Source: Chelonoidis abingdonii (Eukaryota; Chordata; Testudines; Testudinidae). Taken from it: a DNA stretch of 64,000 nt. Each line of letters begins with the position of its first letter. Positions within the stretch are counted from its first letter, which is position 1. Position numbers and translations under genes: made by a program. Shown here piece after piece: positions 10,416 through 22,930 of this stretch. Location: positions 17,397,248 through 17,461,247 of the forward strand of contig NC_133778.1 of NCBI RefSeq assembly GCF_003597395.2, in the 5' to 3' direction. Under the pieces are notes generated by a model. It worked only from the letters and a program-made list of their open reading frames with translations, was not told the DNA's origin and did no database searches.

Positions 10416-12480
10416 AATTGAAGAATTTGGTCTTTCAGTAATTAATCTTCATTAATTTAGAATAAAATGAAAGGAAAATACTAGTTCATAAAGCACAGTT
10501 AACTGTGAATTCACTACCACAGAAAGTCATTGAGTCAAACACTGTCACTGAATTTTTTTAAAAGGTTGTAGAACATAATGATCAATCACATTTGTAACCG
10601 TTGTACATCTGTAGGTATAATAAACAAAAATATCTGTTATAAACATATTATGATAAAGATAATCAGATTTCATACTTCAGGGCATAAGATGATCATTGAC
10701 ACACTGGAAGGGTCAGAAGGAAGCTGTTGACTATCCACTCATTATCATATATGCAATTTTGCAAAAAGAGTTAGGTGCATTATGTTTTTTTGTTGATGTT
10801 GTTTTTTAAACTTCCACTGCCACAGCAAGATACTGGATTTAATGGACCAATATTTTGAACCAGTAAAGCACTTCCTTTGCAACTACTCCATGCATTCTAC
10901 CATGGTGCAACCTTCTAGTCTACCATAATGAGCTAACAGTACTTTTTAAATAGCCAAAACAAAATATTCTTCTTAATGCAAGGGCCAGGAGGCTCTTTAT
11001 TATATTTTAACTCTAAAACTCATACCTCCAAATGGAAGACCCACTATACATTCACTAAATGAGACTCATTGCTTATCTTAGCTCAGAAAATCCATATCCA
11101 AGTAAGTTTTCAAAAAACAACTTCTTTGTAAATTCAGGGATCAGAATGCTACAAAAATTGGAGATGTTGCCACATCTGATTTGAGACATTCTAAACTATG
11201 AAACCAATATAAACGTGGAGGACTCAGAACTCTTGATTTATTTCAGATTTCATTGAAGAGACAGATAGTGGGCTATGCCAATTTAATTTCAGCATTGATG
11301 TTACTTCAGTCAAACTGCAGTTTAACCAACCTACATCATATAAATAACTTTTACAAAGTTGCAAAATTTGCAGTTCTCTACTATACATCTCCTTAGTTTT
11401 CTAATTACTTCCTCCTCCATGCAGACAAAACAGAACAATGTATTTGCAGTTGTTCCTCCCTACATAGGACTCTGCTGAATCTCACTGCATGCAATGTTAT
11501 CACTCATCTGCTGAACTGAGTGAGAATGTTTTCACTTACAACATACCTGGTGGCATCTCCCATTACTTTAACAGCATTTCATACATTTTGTTCAGTCTAA
11601 ACAAAGCACCTAAAAAAACCCCTTTCAAGATCAGGGGTATTTTAGAAAGATCTTATAGAATAAATGAACATTGTCTCTTGACTTTGCAAGATTACGTCAG
11701 GGATAACATTACTCATAAATATCAGAAACAAAGCACCTCAAATCAAAACAATCTCAGAAAAAGAATCGAAAAAGATTTTAAAAGGCTGCAAAATGCTTTC
11801 AATTTTTTTTTTAAAAAACCTCAACTACGGTCTTAAAATTTGTTGCTATGAGTTTTATTTTTCACTTCCCATCTTTTATGGACAGACAATGCCAAAATTA
11901 TGATGGACCAACATCATTTTCTAGATAGATGACAGGTTCCACTAACTGTACTTGTATTAAAACTCTCTCTACAAATCTCTTTGCACTCTGAAATACTAAA
12001 CAGCTGTATCTACCTACCTATACATTCAATCTGCTTTATTTACAGTGCCTTGAGAGAGACAGAAAGGACACCATGATACATAACTGCCAGACTATCCCAC
12101 ATCAGTTTCAGCTTTTACTCTGAATATAAGAGTACCATAATAAAATAAGTTATATCAATGAGTTTCTTTCCAGACATCAATTTAAAAAAAAACCTGCTAC
12201 CCAGAGACAGAAAAAAAAAAGAGTTAACTTTGTACTTTATGGAATACAAAATAACAATTAAAAAAAACCCTCTCACTCTTAATTGAAATAAATCATAACA
12301 AATAAACTTACTAATAAGAGATTTCTTTTTGACCATTCTTCTTTTAAATTTGTTTTTTCAGACAAATGATCTTTACTAATTATGAAGGAAAATATTTCCT
12401 AAGCCACATGCATTTTTTAAGTCACACAAATAGATAAAGTCTTTTTTTATTATTATTTTTAAACTGATACTTTCTATCAA
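10416..12480. other. Upstream flank, no gene seen
   Basis: AT-rich DNA leading to the promoter region. A 115-codon frame at 11,489-11,836 is lysine/asparagine-rich, resembles no known protein and lacks a plausible context. Confidence 0.45.
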
Positions 12481-12514
12481 AACCTTCTGTACTTTTCCCC
12501 CCTCTCTACTACCT

Positions 12515-13560
12515 CCAAGATGGTAGGAAAGTTGTTGTTTTGGAGGGCAGAGGAGCTGCTCTCTGATGTTATGTCCTCTCAGTGCCTGTAGTGGTGCTGT
12601 AGGAGGCTGCTGGCTCTCTTCTTGAGCAGCCCCAGCAGCCCTGCCTTCTTTGCTGGAGAATATATTCAGGGATTCCCCTTAATAATCACCTACCCTCTGA
12701 GCACTTTGTACTTTTAAAATAATAAAAAGCCCCCCAAAGCTTTCTCCCCCACAAAAGCAGGATCTCCTCAGAGCCAGGGGGGCAGCAGCAGCTCAGCACA
12801 GAGCCCGAGCCCATTCCTGGTCCCTCTGCTGGGGAGGAAACTCTGATCTGTCAGCCCAGCAGAGGGAAAGGGGGGAGAGGCGAGAGAGGAGAAAAAAAAA
12901 GCAGCTGGAAAGGTAAGCCAGGCCCGGCCTGCATCCTCGGGCTCGCGTAGCGCGGCAGGCGGCGCGCAGGGGGCAGGGCGGGCGGCCACGCGGACTACGC
13001 GACCCCGGGGATTCGACGGAGTGCTGTAGGCCGCAGTGGGGGTGAGGGCTGTCGGAGGGATTTTTAAGACTTTCGGGTACTAGGAAGGCAGGAAAGCGGG
13101 GGTGAAGCGGCCGCTGGACCCCGGGGGACGGGAAGCGGCGCCTCAGTGTGTTTGAATGTAAGGTTAAGGGCGGAGAAGGGGGCGGGTAGGCCTCAGCCCG
13201 GCGGGGCCTAGCCGCTCCCCGCCCCCGCCGGTCCCCGCGCTGCGGCCCCCCACTCACGAAGACGGACGGGCTCCTCCTGCCCTGCATGCTGCTGCACTGG
13301 GCTCCACGGGTTTGGGGGGGTCGCCGAGGCCGCAGCAGGGGCTGGAGCCTCCCCGCGCCCGCCGGACGGGGATGGTGGGGGGAGCGGAGCCCCCGGGGGG
13401 GGGGTGGAATTTCATGGGATCATATAATTACTTAAGTTTTATTTTAATTGTAATTAGGGATTGAGAATGACAACCCCCCCCCCATCGCAGCCTGGGAGGC
13501 GGGTCCCGCGGGGGTGTGCGTGTATGTGTGTGGGGGGGGGAGATTTAACAGCAGCCGTCG
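12515..13560 (+). promoter_or_regulatory. INO80D: CpG island promoter of INO80D
   Basis: GC and CpG content rise sharply at about 12,770 and fall after about 13,560, with the densest CpG at about 12,930-13,400. This is the only CpG island I see upstream of the coding exons. It has GC boxes (for example gggggcggg at about 13,178), a YY1-like CCAAGATGG at 12,515-12,523, and no well-placed TATA box. This is typical of a housekeeping chromatin gene with dispersed start sites. The assignment to INO80D rests on position and strand of the nearby splice donor. A divergent non-coding transcript is possible. Confidence 0.75.
12740..12912 (+). other. INO80D: Probable non-coding exon 1 of INO80D (5' UTR)
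   Basis: A strong U2-type donor, AAAG|GTAAGC, lies at 12,912/12,913 in the upstream half of the CpG island. It could join to the acceptor at 24,925-24,926 in front of the first coding exon. The transcription start is not visible, so the left edge is a guess. Other first exons or an extra UTR exon within the 12-kb intron cannot be excluded. Confidence 0.5.
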
Positions 13561-15229
13561 GCCTTTAAAGTTTAATGTAAGGTTTTCTTTCTGCCCCCTC
13601 CCAATAACCTGCCTGTTTTATACCTGCTGCTGCTATTTATAAGTAAAATCATGGGGAGAGTATTTTCTTCTTTACTAAATGGAGGAGTGGGGGTTAAATC
13701 CTTCCCTTCCCCGCCCCCCCAACCAACCCGTGTCTCCCTCCTTTCTGTTTCATTATAGCCTCCTCGAACATGTGCATGTCAATTTTGCTTTGAGTTATTT
13801 TGTTTGAATTATAACTTTTTATGGGGTCCCGCCTTGGTTTGTGGAGGGGGCTAAAGGTTTGGGGACCTGGCGAATTGTTAGATGGACATAGGTTGGTCTC
13901 ATTAGAAGCAGCCTTGCATCACTTGACTCCAACTCATTCTGTAATTTTGAGTGTGAATAAATCTTTCCCCCTCTTTTAGTGCCCCTCTTGCAAGGTCATT
14001 ATATCTTTCCAGCTAACTTCTGTGTCTTTTTTGAGAGTTTTGCAGGCACTGTCATTGATAGTCCAAGCACATTGACACGTGCAGTGTTCTTGGACTGACT
14101 CTAGATTTGTGAATGGGGTGTGTAAACTCCTCCTTATCTGAGGTCCGATCCTGCAGACAATTATCTTGTATAGTGTTTACTACCAGGAGTACGTTATGTA
14201 AGCCATATGCTTAGTACTAAGTGTTTGCAGGTTAGGGCCGTTGGTCAGTTTTGTATAAAAAGGCTATGGAAAGATGTTTCCGCAGACCACTCTTTGATAA
14301 CAAGAAAGTAAAAACGTTTGCATCCAAAGGTGTTTTAAAACTTGGATATTGATCCTATAGTCTGACTCTGATAATCTGTGTGCAGGTCATTATCTCTGTA
14401 TGGAATCTCACTCCCTAATTGCAGTATCAAGGCCTGATTTATCAGTCATTTATAGTGGCAAATAATGAATTTGATGGGAATATAATTCTTACCCAGGAAC
14501 CCTCTTTACAATCCTAGTACATAAAACTGAAAACAAAAGCAGTTTTCCTGGGGAAAGTCAAGTGCGTTAGCTATACTTGAGGGTCCACTGTGGGAGACAG
14601 GTAAGTAAAATAGCTCTGATTTTTAATAGCTATAGATACCAGTGATTTGTTCCAGTGCATTTTAATATTTTTTATTAATTGCTTTGTACATATAACCTTG
14701 AAGCATTTTTAAAAGCATAAAAAAGCTTGACTTGACACCTGATATTCCACTTTCAGATTTCAGAATAGCCAAGTTATAGTTAGCCCTAATTTTGTTACGT
14801 AGCAACCTGCAATAAATGTGTGTGTTCCCCGTTATGGGCACTTCTTGAGAGTTGATTTGCCATTCTTTGTTTGTAAATTTAGCAATATGTCCTGTTCATA
14901 TATTACCGTCCCATGTATCAACAGTAGCTCATGCTTGGACTTTGCTGGCAAAGTATTACACTGGCTGACAACCCATCCTCCAGAGCACTATTCTGTTGTA
15001 AGAAAGTGGCACTTGGAAACCAATGGGACAGCTTTAAATTTGTCAGAGCTGACTTATGGACTTCTAAGTGAAAGATCCCAATGCTGTTTTTATTTGTACA
15101 AAGTTTCTACTTTTTATTTTTATTCTCGTTTTTGGAAACATTATAGAAACTAACAACATTAAGAAAACATCCCAAATTATCTATATTTTCTTTTCATGTG
15201 TGCGATTCATGTTTTCATGAAAATGTAGG

Positions 15230-15400
15230 CTCTGATCCTGCAAATATTTATGCATGTGCTTGCTTTTATACATTGTTTGGTGTAAATTACCAAAGCGCCA
15301 TTGTGAAGCTATGACAGTTTACAGCAGCTGAGGATCTGCTCTGTGAGTACCCCCAGTGACTTATTTCACACACTGTGAGTGGTATGGAAATCAGTGGTGC
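15230..15400. repeat. Palindromic amniote repeat
   Basis: The phrases ctctgatcctgcaaatattt, gtgtaaattaccaaagc and tttacagcagctgaggatct are pieces of the common turtle/crocodilian palindromic repeat, in which two inverted halves surround a 'ttgaagtcaatgg' centre. Diverged copy. Confidence 0.5.
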
Positions 15401-15989
15401 TGTTCAGTGTGTAAAGATAAGCTTATGTGCAAGTCTTTGCAGCATTGGGAATAAAAGTGCATATTTGAGTTTTGTTAAACCTTATACACAAGTGCATCAT
15501 TGGAATTATTTCAAATAAGTACTTCATAATGTCATGGCCCTCTCCCAGCAGATGTGGAATAGCTGCTAGATGTATTGCAGAATTTTTCTGAAGACAATTA
15601 GTTCATTTTCAAACCATGCAAGTTAAAGTTACAAAGGAGGCCTTTTCAGGAGACATTTCTGGGTTATCGAGGTTTTCACTGTCCTTTGCCTTGACATTTT
15701 CTCACAGGATTCTAGTTTGTTTTGGCATTTATATTGTACCAGTACAATAATTTTGTTTTATTTTTTTAATGTTATGATGGCTAAAAGATTCCATTTATTC
15801 CTTTTTCCAAAGACCTGTATCCTGCAAAGAGAGCCTGCTCTGGCAGAGCAACATATGTGCAGAGAGCCTGTAGAAGTTGGTGTGGGTCTGGGTGGGCACA
15901 TGGCTCTGCCTTTGTGAGTCTGACTGCAGGATTGTGGCTTTAGCATTTATCTTTAAATGCTGCAGTCTGTGTTAATGATAATTTAGAAG

Positions 15990-16082
15990 ACAGATCCTGA
16001 TCTTGCAACCCTCACTGACAAGAATAATCCCATTGAAGTCAATGGGAATATTTCCTTGAGTAAAGTTTGCAGTATCAGGGTA
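15990..16082. repeat. Palindromic amniote repeat
   Basis: Contains the hallmark centre cccattgaagtcaatggga between gatcctgatcttgcaa and gtttgcagtatcagg, which are diverged inverted arms. Confidence 0.6.
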
Positions 16083-18393
16083 TTTTGCTGTATATATCTC
16101 TCCTCTGAGGTTTCCCCTTTGCAGTTTAATCTCGGCTTCCCCATCTTAAATGGTTACTGGTATTTAATGTTTGTGTATCTTCGTACTACTTATTCCATGT
16201 GCTGATTATTGGGTAAAATGGATCAACTAGAATTAAAATCCTTCTGTGCACTTTCCAAAGGAGAATAAATAGAAGAATCAGTTCAGTTTTGTATCAATAA
16301 AAGTTAGTTTCTAAGTAGGTTCATTTGCTGCTGCCAGTTGTAATCCAAGCATTGTCTGACCATTATTAATCAGAGTAACACAATTATTTTATTACATTTT
16401 AGTATATATTAAAATGTAATTCTGTTGATCTTTTGGTTCCATGCAACCGCTTTGTGCAGACTTGGAGCCCAAACAGTTCTGAGAAGACAGAATGAGGACA
16501 ATATTTTCACTTCTAGGTTCCTAGGTAGATTTTAATATATGAACAAATAGTCAAATATAGAATTACAGATAATTAGAGAAAAATGCTATTATGATTAAAT
16601 TAACATGTTTCTAAAATCTGAGAGCCAACATGGAAAGCAATACTAGTAAGCTGCGATGTAGGCCTGAATCACTTTGTTTCCTAAAATAACATTCAGTATC
16701 AAGTGTTAAATATTTTTTGCTTAAATCATGGCAACATTTTTTTTAGCCAATGCATTTTATGTCAGCAGTGATAATTCAGTAATACAAGGTAGAGAGTGTG
16801 TGTTTGTGTGTATGTGTACATGTTTGTTCAGTCACTGTTGTATTCCAATGAGCCTTGATCCTGCAAATGGACCTTGAGTGAACACTGGCACTCATGTGGA
16901 GCACTGTTACTCTTGGAAGGGCTCTTCAGAGGTCTCACAGATGAGGGCCAGGGACATTCTAATTATGTTTTGTTAACTCTTGTCGCTATCATTCCCTCCA
17001 TGCTGCTATAAGTCTCTTCTGTCAGAAGATGGAAAATAGTTCTATCTGGCTAATGGAGTCTTTTAATTTTGTTCTGTTGTTGTTTCCAGAATTATAGCAG
17101 ATTTGGTTTTGTCACTGAATGTAGTAATGACCCGAGCTGTTAAATGGAATTAAACTAAAGTAATGATTAGATCATAGTATGGGAATAAGGGTTGTAGCTT
17201 TATGGTACTGATGATGATCAAAATGAGGAGTGATGTGACTTTCCTTAAAGAGTTTTCTATTCTACAGAGTAAAGACTAGATGGTGCAAGATTGGTAATAT
17301 GAAATGGAACATGTCAGCTCTATCACTGATTCTAATCCAGCCCCTATCAGTAACAACTGGAAGTTTTATTCCTGTATGGTGTCTTTCAAATGGCTGGGCT
17401 GTGGGATGAGTTGGGTGATCTCAGTCAAGTTCTGAATAGATCAGACGCATGTCTCACAAGCCACCAAAATTGCTATGCTTATTGGCAGTCTCAGCAGAGA
17501 AGCTAAAGATTTAACAAGTGTGAAAGCCAAACATCTGATACCTAGAGGTGGGCTTTCCAGGTCAGGGTTGAGGAGCAGTGTTAGAACTAGCACAACTTCT
17601 ATGGATGCTGTATCTGTGAGTAAATAGAGGATTTCGGTCTCCCTGGCCATCAGATTGGCACATTTTAGAAACTCATACGTGGAAAATGTATTTGTCTGTC
17701 ATATGTCATGCGTACACATGAACCAATATCATAACACTAAATCCACACTACACATTTAAAAATACAAAACAACCAAACTGAAGTGACATCTTTAATTATG
17801 ACAAGTGTTTGGAAACTACAGTGTGAAACTTTAAACTTAGTCCTCATAATTACACATCTTTTAGCCCCAGACAGATAATTGTAATCCAATTTACAATGCA
17901 CTTGGGGATTCCATTCCCTAAATGTGCCTCATACAGATAGAAATGTATATCTACAAGCATGCATTTTAAAATGTAATTAATCTGTGCATTAAAATATTAT
18001 CATATTTGCAGTACACGTGTCTTCTGAAAATTATGAAGAGTGTATCCTTGGTGTGCTAGATTCTCCCTCTGTGACTGGGCCACCAATTTCCATCCTAGAG
18101 TAGAGCACATGTCACATCGCAAGTTTCTGCATAAGATAATACTGACGTTCAGTATATGATTATACAAGGGGAAATCTCTGCCAGTTTGCTGGGGGATCAT
18201 ACCACAGAGTGGCTTTGCCTTGTTCAGCCCAGCCTCACAACATATTCCCTCATGATGCTGAGTTAGTTCTCATATACACAGACAGAATTACCAAAGGAAC
18301 AGGTTTTTCCTCTTATTTATCCTCTCAGTAGCAAAACATGGAGAGAATGATGTGGTCCTAGATTTGAAAAGTTACAGTATTTTGCTGAGACAA

Positions 18394-18486
18394 AATGGGT
18401 GAGGTAGTACCATTTATTGGACCAACTTCTGTTGTTGGAGAAAGAGACAAGCTTTTGAGCTACACAGCGCTGCTCTTCAGGTCACA
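18394..18486 (+). repeat. Turtle-type dispersed repeat
   Basis: The phrase ggtgaggtagtaccatttat, then tggaccaacttctgttg, then gagacaagcttttgagctac, then ctcttcaggtc recurs in the opposite orientation at about 47,985-48,095. I know this wording from turtle genomic repeats but cannot place its class with confidence (possibly a LINE or SINE 3' end). Confidence 0.55.
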
Positions 18487-19397
18487 CTGCAAACACCTGT
18501 ATTTTGCTGATACCTGTTTTGTGGGTCCTCTGGTGTATTTCTCCCTGTTGCTGCTGACTAATATTAAACCTCACTACTTTAAAATTATCTATTAATATAT
18601 AGCCCATGCTTCTAAAAATGTACTTCTGGTTTTTGTACACAGATCTGGTTTTTAAATAGCAGCTTGTGTGCATTCATGGGATAACTGCAGGCACAAATCT
18701 GGAGAGTGAGTTGAAGCTGTCTGAAGCAGTCTCTAGCATAGGCACAAAAGATACAAATCAAGTTTCAGAAGGTTTTATGCCCGATATTTTGGGTGCAAAG
18801 CTTTCCAGAGGAAGTCCACATTTCACAGTCTTCATCTGTTACTGAATATTGTGGGACAAAAATAATTTCTCTTCCACCCACTATTTAACAAACATGGTTT
18901 CAGTTCTTTTCAGATACGCTTACTTGTGCTTATTGCAAATGTATTGCTCTACTTGCTTATTTAGTGGCAAGAAATATTCTGTAAAAAAGAACTGTATTTC
19001 ATTCACTGTAAAATACAAGTTCAGATCAAAATGAAAAAATATAAAGTTCTTGCAATATGTATATGGTATGGTAGTTAAAAGAAAAAGCTTCTTTAGATCC
19101 AGGGTTACATTTTGTTTACATAGGCTCTGATCCTGCAGTCAGACCCACAGATCCTGCACAGCTCCTCTGACTTCATTGTGTGGGCACTGGGGTCTGCCCC
19201 TGAAGATCGAATTGCAAGATTAAGACATAGGCAGCTGCTCCAGTTTTATGTAATGGCTAGATTTGTTTTTGTTACTGTTGTATATTATTAAATACAGTGA
19301 TGCAAGTGATCACTTCCTATCAGACAGAATATTTCACAAGGTACTGTTCACATGAGTTTGTCTTGGTGCATATGCACAGAATCCAGTAATTCTAACC

Positions 19398-20287
19398 CAG
19401 TGATTGATATGGACTGGAATATGTGGGGTCTGGCCTAGTAGTCAGAGTAGGAATCGGGTCTAGTGGGAGCCAAGTGTCAGCACCAGACTCAGCTGCCAAT
19501 TACCAGAGCCAGGGATCAAGTCAGAGTCAGAACCAGGAATTGAAGTTGAGGGTCAGAGCTGAGGTTAGATGCCAAATGCCAGAGCGAAGGGTCAAGTGGG
19601 GTCAGAGGCGAGGGTCAGAACCAGGAATGGTAACTGATGATTGGAAGCAAGTTGTAAGGGCAGGCAACTGGAGGAGAGGCCAGGGTCAAGCACAGAGCAG
19701 AAGCACAGTGGGAGGAGGAACAAAGGCAGGAGCCAGGAACAGAGTGGGTATCAGGAACATGGGGGTTAGGTGCAGGAGGTAGGCACAAGCAGAGTCCAGT
19801 GCAGTCACAACAGGAAGTCATCTTGTTGCTTGGGTGAACTTCCTGTGCCTCCTTCTGACTTAGTGTGGTTGGACCAGTTGATGGAGTCAAGCAGTCCTCC
19901 AATCAGAGCTCTTGTAGGTGGCGCCTTTGCTAACACTGTAGTGCAATGGTTCTCAAACTTTTGTACTGGTGTCCCCTTTCGCATAGCAAGCCTCTGAGTG
20001 CAACCCCCCTTTTAAATTAAAAAACATTTTTTAATATATTTAATATCATTATAAATGCTGGAGGCAAAGCGGGGTTTGGGGTAGAGCCTGACAGCTCGCA
20101 ACCCCCTCCATGTAATAACCTCGTGACCTCCTGAAGGGTCCTGACCCTCAGTTTGAAAACCCCTGCTGCAGTGCTACTAGCTTGTCCGTCCACCAGATTT
20201 CAGCAGACATTGGGTGCAGGGCCAGGATCCAGCAGCTGTTTGGGGGCACCCAGTCTTGGGTTCATGACCTGATACTTCACAGTGATT
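19398..20287. mobile_element. Candidate solo LTR carrying a nested hAT MITE
   Basis: The direct repeat CAGTGATT occurs at 19,398-19,405 and 20,280-20,287. The DNA between begins TG and ends CA (TGATATGG... to ...ATACTTCA) if a 7-bp duplication is taken. Without the 222-bp hAT element inside, the length is about 650 bp, usual for an LTR. There is no internal retroviral gene, so it would be a solo LTR. A 7-bp duplication is longer than the usual 4-6, which lowers confidence. Confidence 0.45.
19936..20173. mobile_element. 222-bp hAT-type MITE with 8-bp TSD
   Basis: The element at 19,944-20,165 starts CAATGGTTCTCAAACTTTTG and ends CAGTTTGAAAACCCCTG. The flanks are CTGTAGTG (19,936-19,943) and CTGCAGTG (20,166-20,173), with one mismatch. 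The terminal motif and 8-bp duplication are those of hAT (Charlie/Zaphod-like) elements. Non-autonomous. Confidence 0.85.
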
Positions 20288-20324
20288 CCCATCCCCCCCA
20301 AAGATCCATTGCTTTCTGTTATTA

Positions 20325-20425
20325 TTCATTGTTTATACTTTATATGACATCATAGTTCTGCGTGGTGCCTTACACATAAATAAAAAGGAGAACACTGGGC
20401 CTGTCTCGAGGAGCTTACATTTTAA
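20325..20425 (+). repeat. L2/MIR-like repeat fragment
   Basis: The run ttattattcattgtttatac, then gtggtgccttacacataaat, then ggcctgtctcgaggagctta resembles a degraded copy of the repeat at 22,755-22,930. Confidence 0.45.
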
Positions 20426-20899
20426 GTTAATTCCAGAAACACAGCTAGCATGATAACAGACCTCAGTGGAAAAGTGATAGGGAAGTCTCTTAATGGAGAA
20501 GGGAATTCAGTTCCTGGAAATTGGCTATGGGCAAACTACAGCAATGAAACTGGTTGGTATGGGTATTTCTTGTTAGTTATGTTGGAACAGTTTTAAATAA
20601 CTTTTTGATTTTCTTTGGTGTTTCAGCTTTGAAAATCTTCACAAAATAAATTTGTGAGGAAAGATTTGAATGAGAAGTTGATTGACCAGTGAAAGATTAG
20701 TCAAGGCCTATAAGGAAAGAAGGCATGAAGAAATGAATGGGAGAAGAAAACAGTGGGTTTGATTAGGTGGATGACTTTTGTGGCTGAGAGAGAAGGGGAT
20801 GAGATGGGGAATAGGTAGTAAAGAGGCCAGCAGTGAAATTTCTGTTGCAGTCGTATGTATGTATTTTTCCCTCTCTGGAGGGAAGAAAAAGTTGACCTG

Positions 20900-20990
20900 T
20901 CGGGCTGAATTCATCTCTCTGTTACACACTTCAAACCTTATTGACTCCATTGGTTTTGTGTGATGTAACTGAGGGCAGAACTTGGCATAC
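20900..20990. repeat. Palindromic amniote repeat
   Basis: The run ctgaattcatctctctgtta, then attgactccattgg, then tgtaactgagggcagaact has the layout of the short palindromic repeats found across this window. Confidence 0.45.
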
Positions 20991-22754
20991 AGTGTTCTAC
21001 TAATGGTTATAGAGGAAATAATTAAAGAACAGAAATCTGGCTTGTTGTAGACACAAACCTTATTCTGAGCTCACTTACACTCGGGACATGATCAACTTGA
21101 AATCTTGTCAGTAAAATGAGTTAAACTTAGTTGGGAGGGTCCTATGCTAATTTTTGTGGTTTTACAGTCACATTTTCCTATTTTAAAAAAAAAATCCTTT
21201 TCATTGTGCGTATGAAAACTACCACAATTTCCCCCCTCCCCTTGCAGCTCCCAGCTGCTTTCTGTTCTAGTAACCTTGGCTTTTCCTTGTAACAATAGTA
21301 AAAATAAGCTTTTTGGACAAAAGTCTGAATTTTTTTTATTTTTTAAGTTGTGTGTCTATTTTGACATCAATACGAGTTATCCTGGGGGTAAAGCAGGTGT
21401 TTGAACAACACTTCCTAATCTGTATCAAAAACACTTTTGTTCCTACCAAGATGTCTGAGATCTCCAGAAAGCTTTACTTCCTTTGCAATGTATTTTTTTA
21501 ATAAATTAAATCACTTTTATCACCTGTATTTCTGTTCCACAAATGCTCATCAGAGAGCGAGAACACATCAGAGAGAGAGAACACAGCCAGTCAATGAATA
21601 AAATACTTTATTTAACAGAATGCATTATCTGGATTGCTGATTTTATGATGAAAGATTACTTTTATTTTATAAAAATTTGTCGTAAATTAGTTCCTCAAAA
21701 TGAAGTCTTGAGAATGGCTAACAGATTTTTGGATGATGCAGGGAATGATTCTCTTGTTGGTACCATGTCAGTGATATGTATATGAACACTGTATAGTTAG
21801 TGTGATTTTGATTTCAGGGCAAAGCTTTTGAAACAGTTTGAAAATGTGATAACTTTCCAAACCATAGTTTCAAAAGGGAATCCTTTTGTCTAATAGTTGG
21901 CAAGGTCTTCCTAATAAGGCTACGTAAGTGTGTTTTATAGAAACATCTTTCCCTTGATTAATCCATTTTTGTGAGATCATTGTGCTGAAATACTGTTTCT
22001 CCCTACAGTAGACTTGATTCTTCACTGTCTTGCTACTTGATCGGTCACATATGCCAATGAAAAGCAGGCATAAAATGCTGCTGATTTCATAGCATTTTAC
22101 ACTGATTGTACACAGGTAAATGACTGCACAAGATGCAGGGCAGTGGAGAGTAAGTCCCAGTGTCTGCAGTCTTTGCATTTTAGCATCTGCAATGGAACTG
22201 TTTCTTTAATAGAACTATTTTGGGGGGGGGGAGGGGAGGAGGAAGAGGTGTAAGTTAAAAACTGTTAAAATTAAGAATAGAAATAAATACTTTTCTGTAT
22301 GTTTTTTGTTACAGGAAATGGAATAAAAATATAGTTTAAATAATTTCTTTGTGAGTCACCCAGTTTTCAGAGGTGGCTGTGGTTGCTACAGGTGCTCTAT
22401 ACCTCTGAAACTCAGGCTACTTATTTAGGTGCCTAAATGTGCCTAACGGTAGACATCCCAAGTTTTCAAGGATTTGCCCAAATGGATTACCAAACTTGTG
22501 TTAAATAATCTCAATTAACCCACATCCTCCTCTGCAAAAGCCCAGGAGAACAGTTGGAATGTGTAGCTTCTCCTGGATGTCACCAAATCCAAGCTCTGAC
22601 TAACCAAGGAGGAAAGCAAATTTACCAGGCAGTTAACTAGAGCACCTCAGATTATCTCAACTGCCACAGTAATAGATGAAGCAATCTTTCAGATAGCTGG
22701 GATTGAAACCATTTATGGCTTTAAAGAGCAAATCCAGTGCCTTAACAGTCTTTG

Positions 22755-22930
22755 TTTTATTATTATTATCATTGTTGTTATTTGTGCTACTGTAGCACCT
22801 AGGAGCCTTGTTCATGGACCAGGACCCCACTGTGCTAGGTGCTGCACAAACACAGAACAGAAAGATGGTCCCTGTCCCAAAAAGCTTCCAGTCTAACTAT
22901 GACAAGAGACAACAGATGGATACAGACAGA
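22755..22930 (+). repeat. Reptile L2/MIR-like repeat
   Basis: The run ctactgtagcacctaggagc, then accaggaccccactgtgcta, then ggtgctgcacaaacacagaa, then aagcttccagtctaacta is a well-preserved copy of a repeat very common in turtle DNA. An ATT-rich stretch precedes it. Family name uncertain. Confidence 0.65.

Noticed and set aside
1..12700. 3' end of the syntenic neighbour NDUFS1
   Set aside because: Expected from remembered gene order, but I found no coding exon or UTR I can recognise, so it is not claimed.
12793..13287. 164-codon minus-strand frame across the CpG island
   Set aside because: It is Arg/Pro/Ser-rich as expected from GC-rich DNA without stops, matches no family and overlaps the promoter and exon 1 region.
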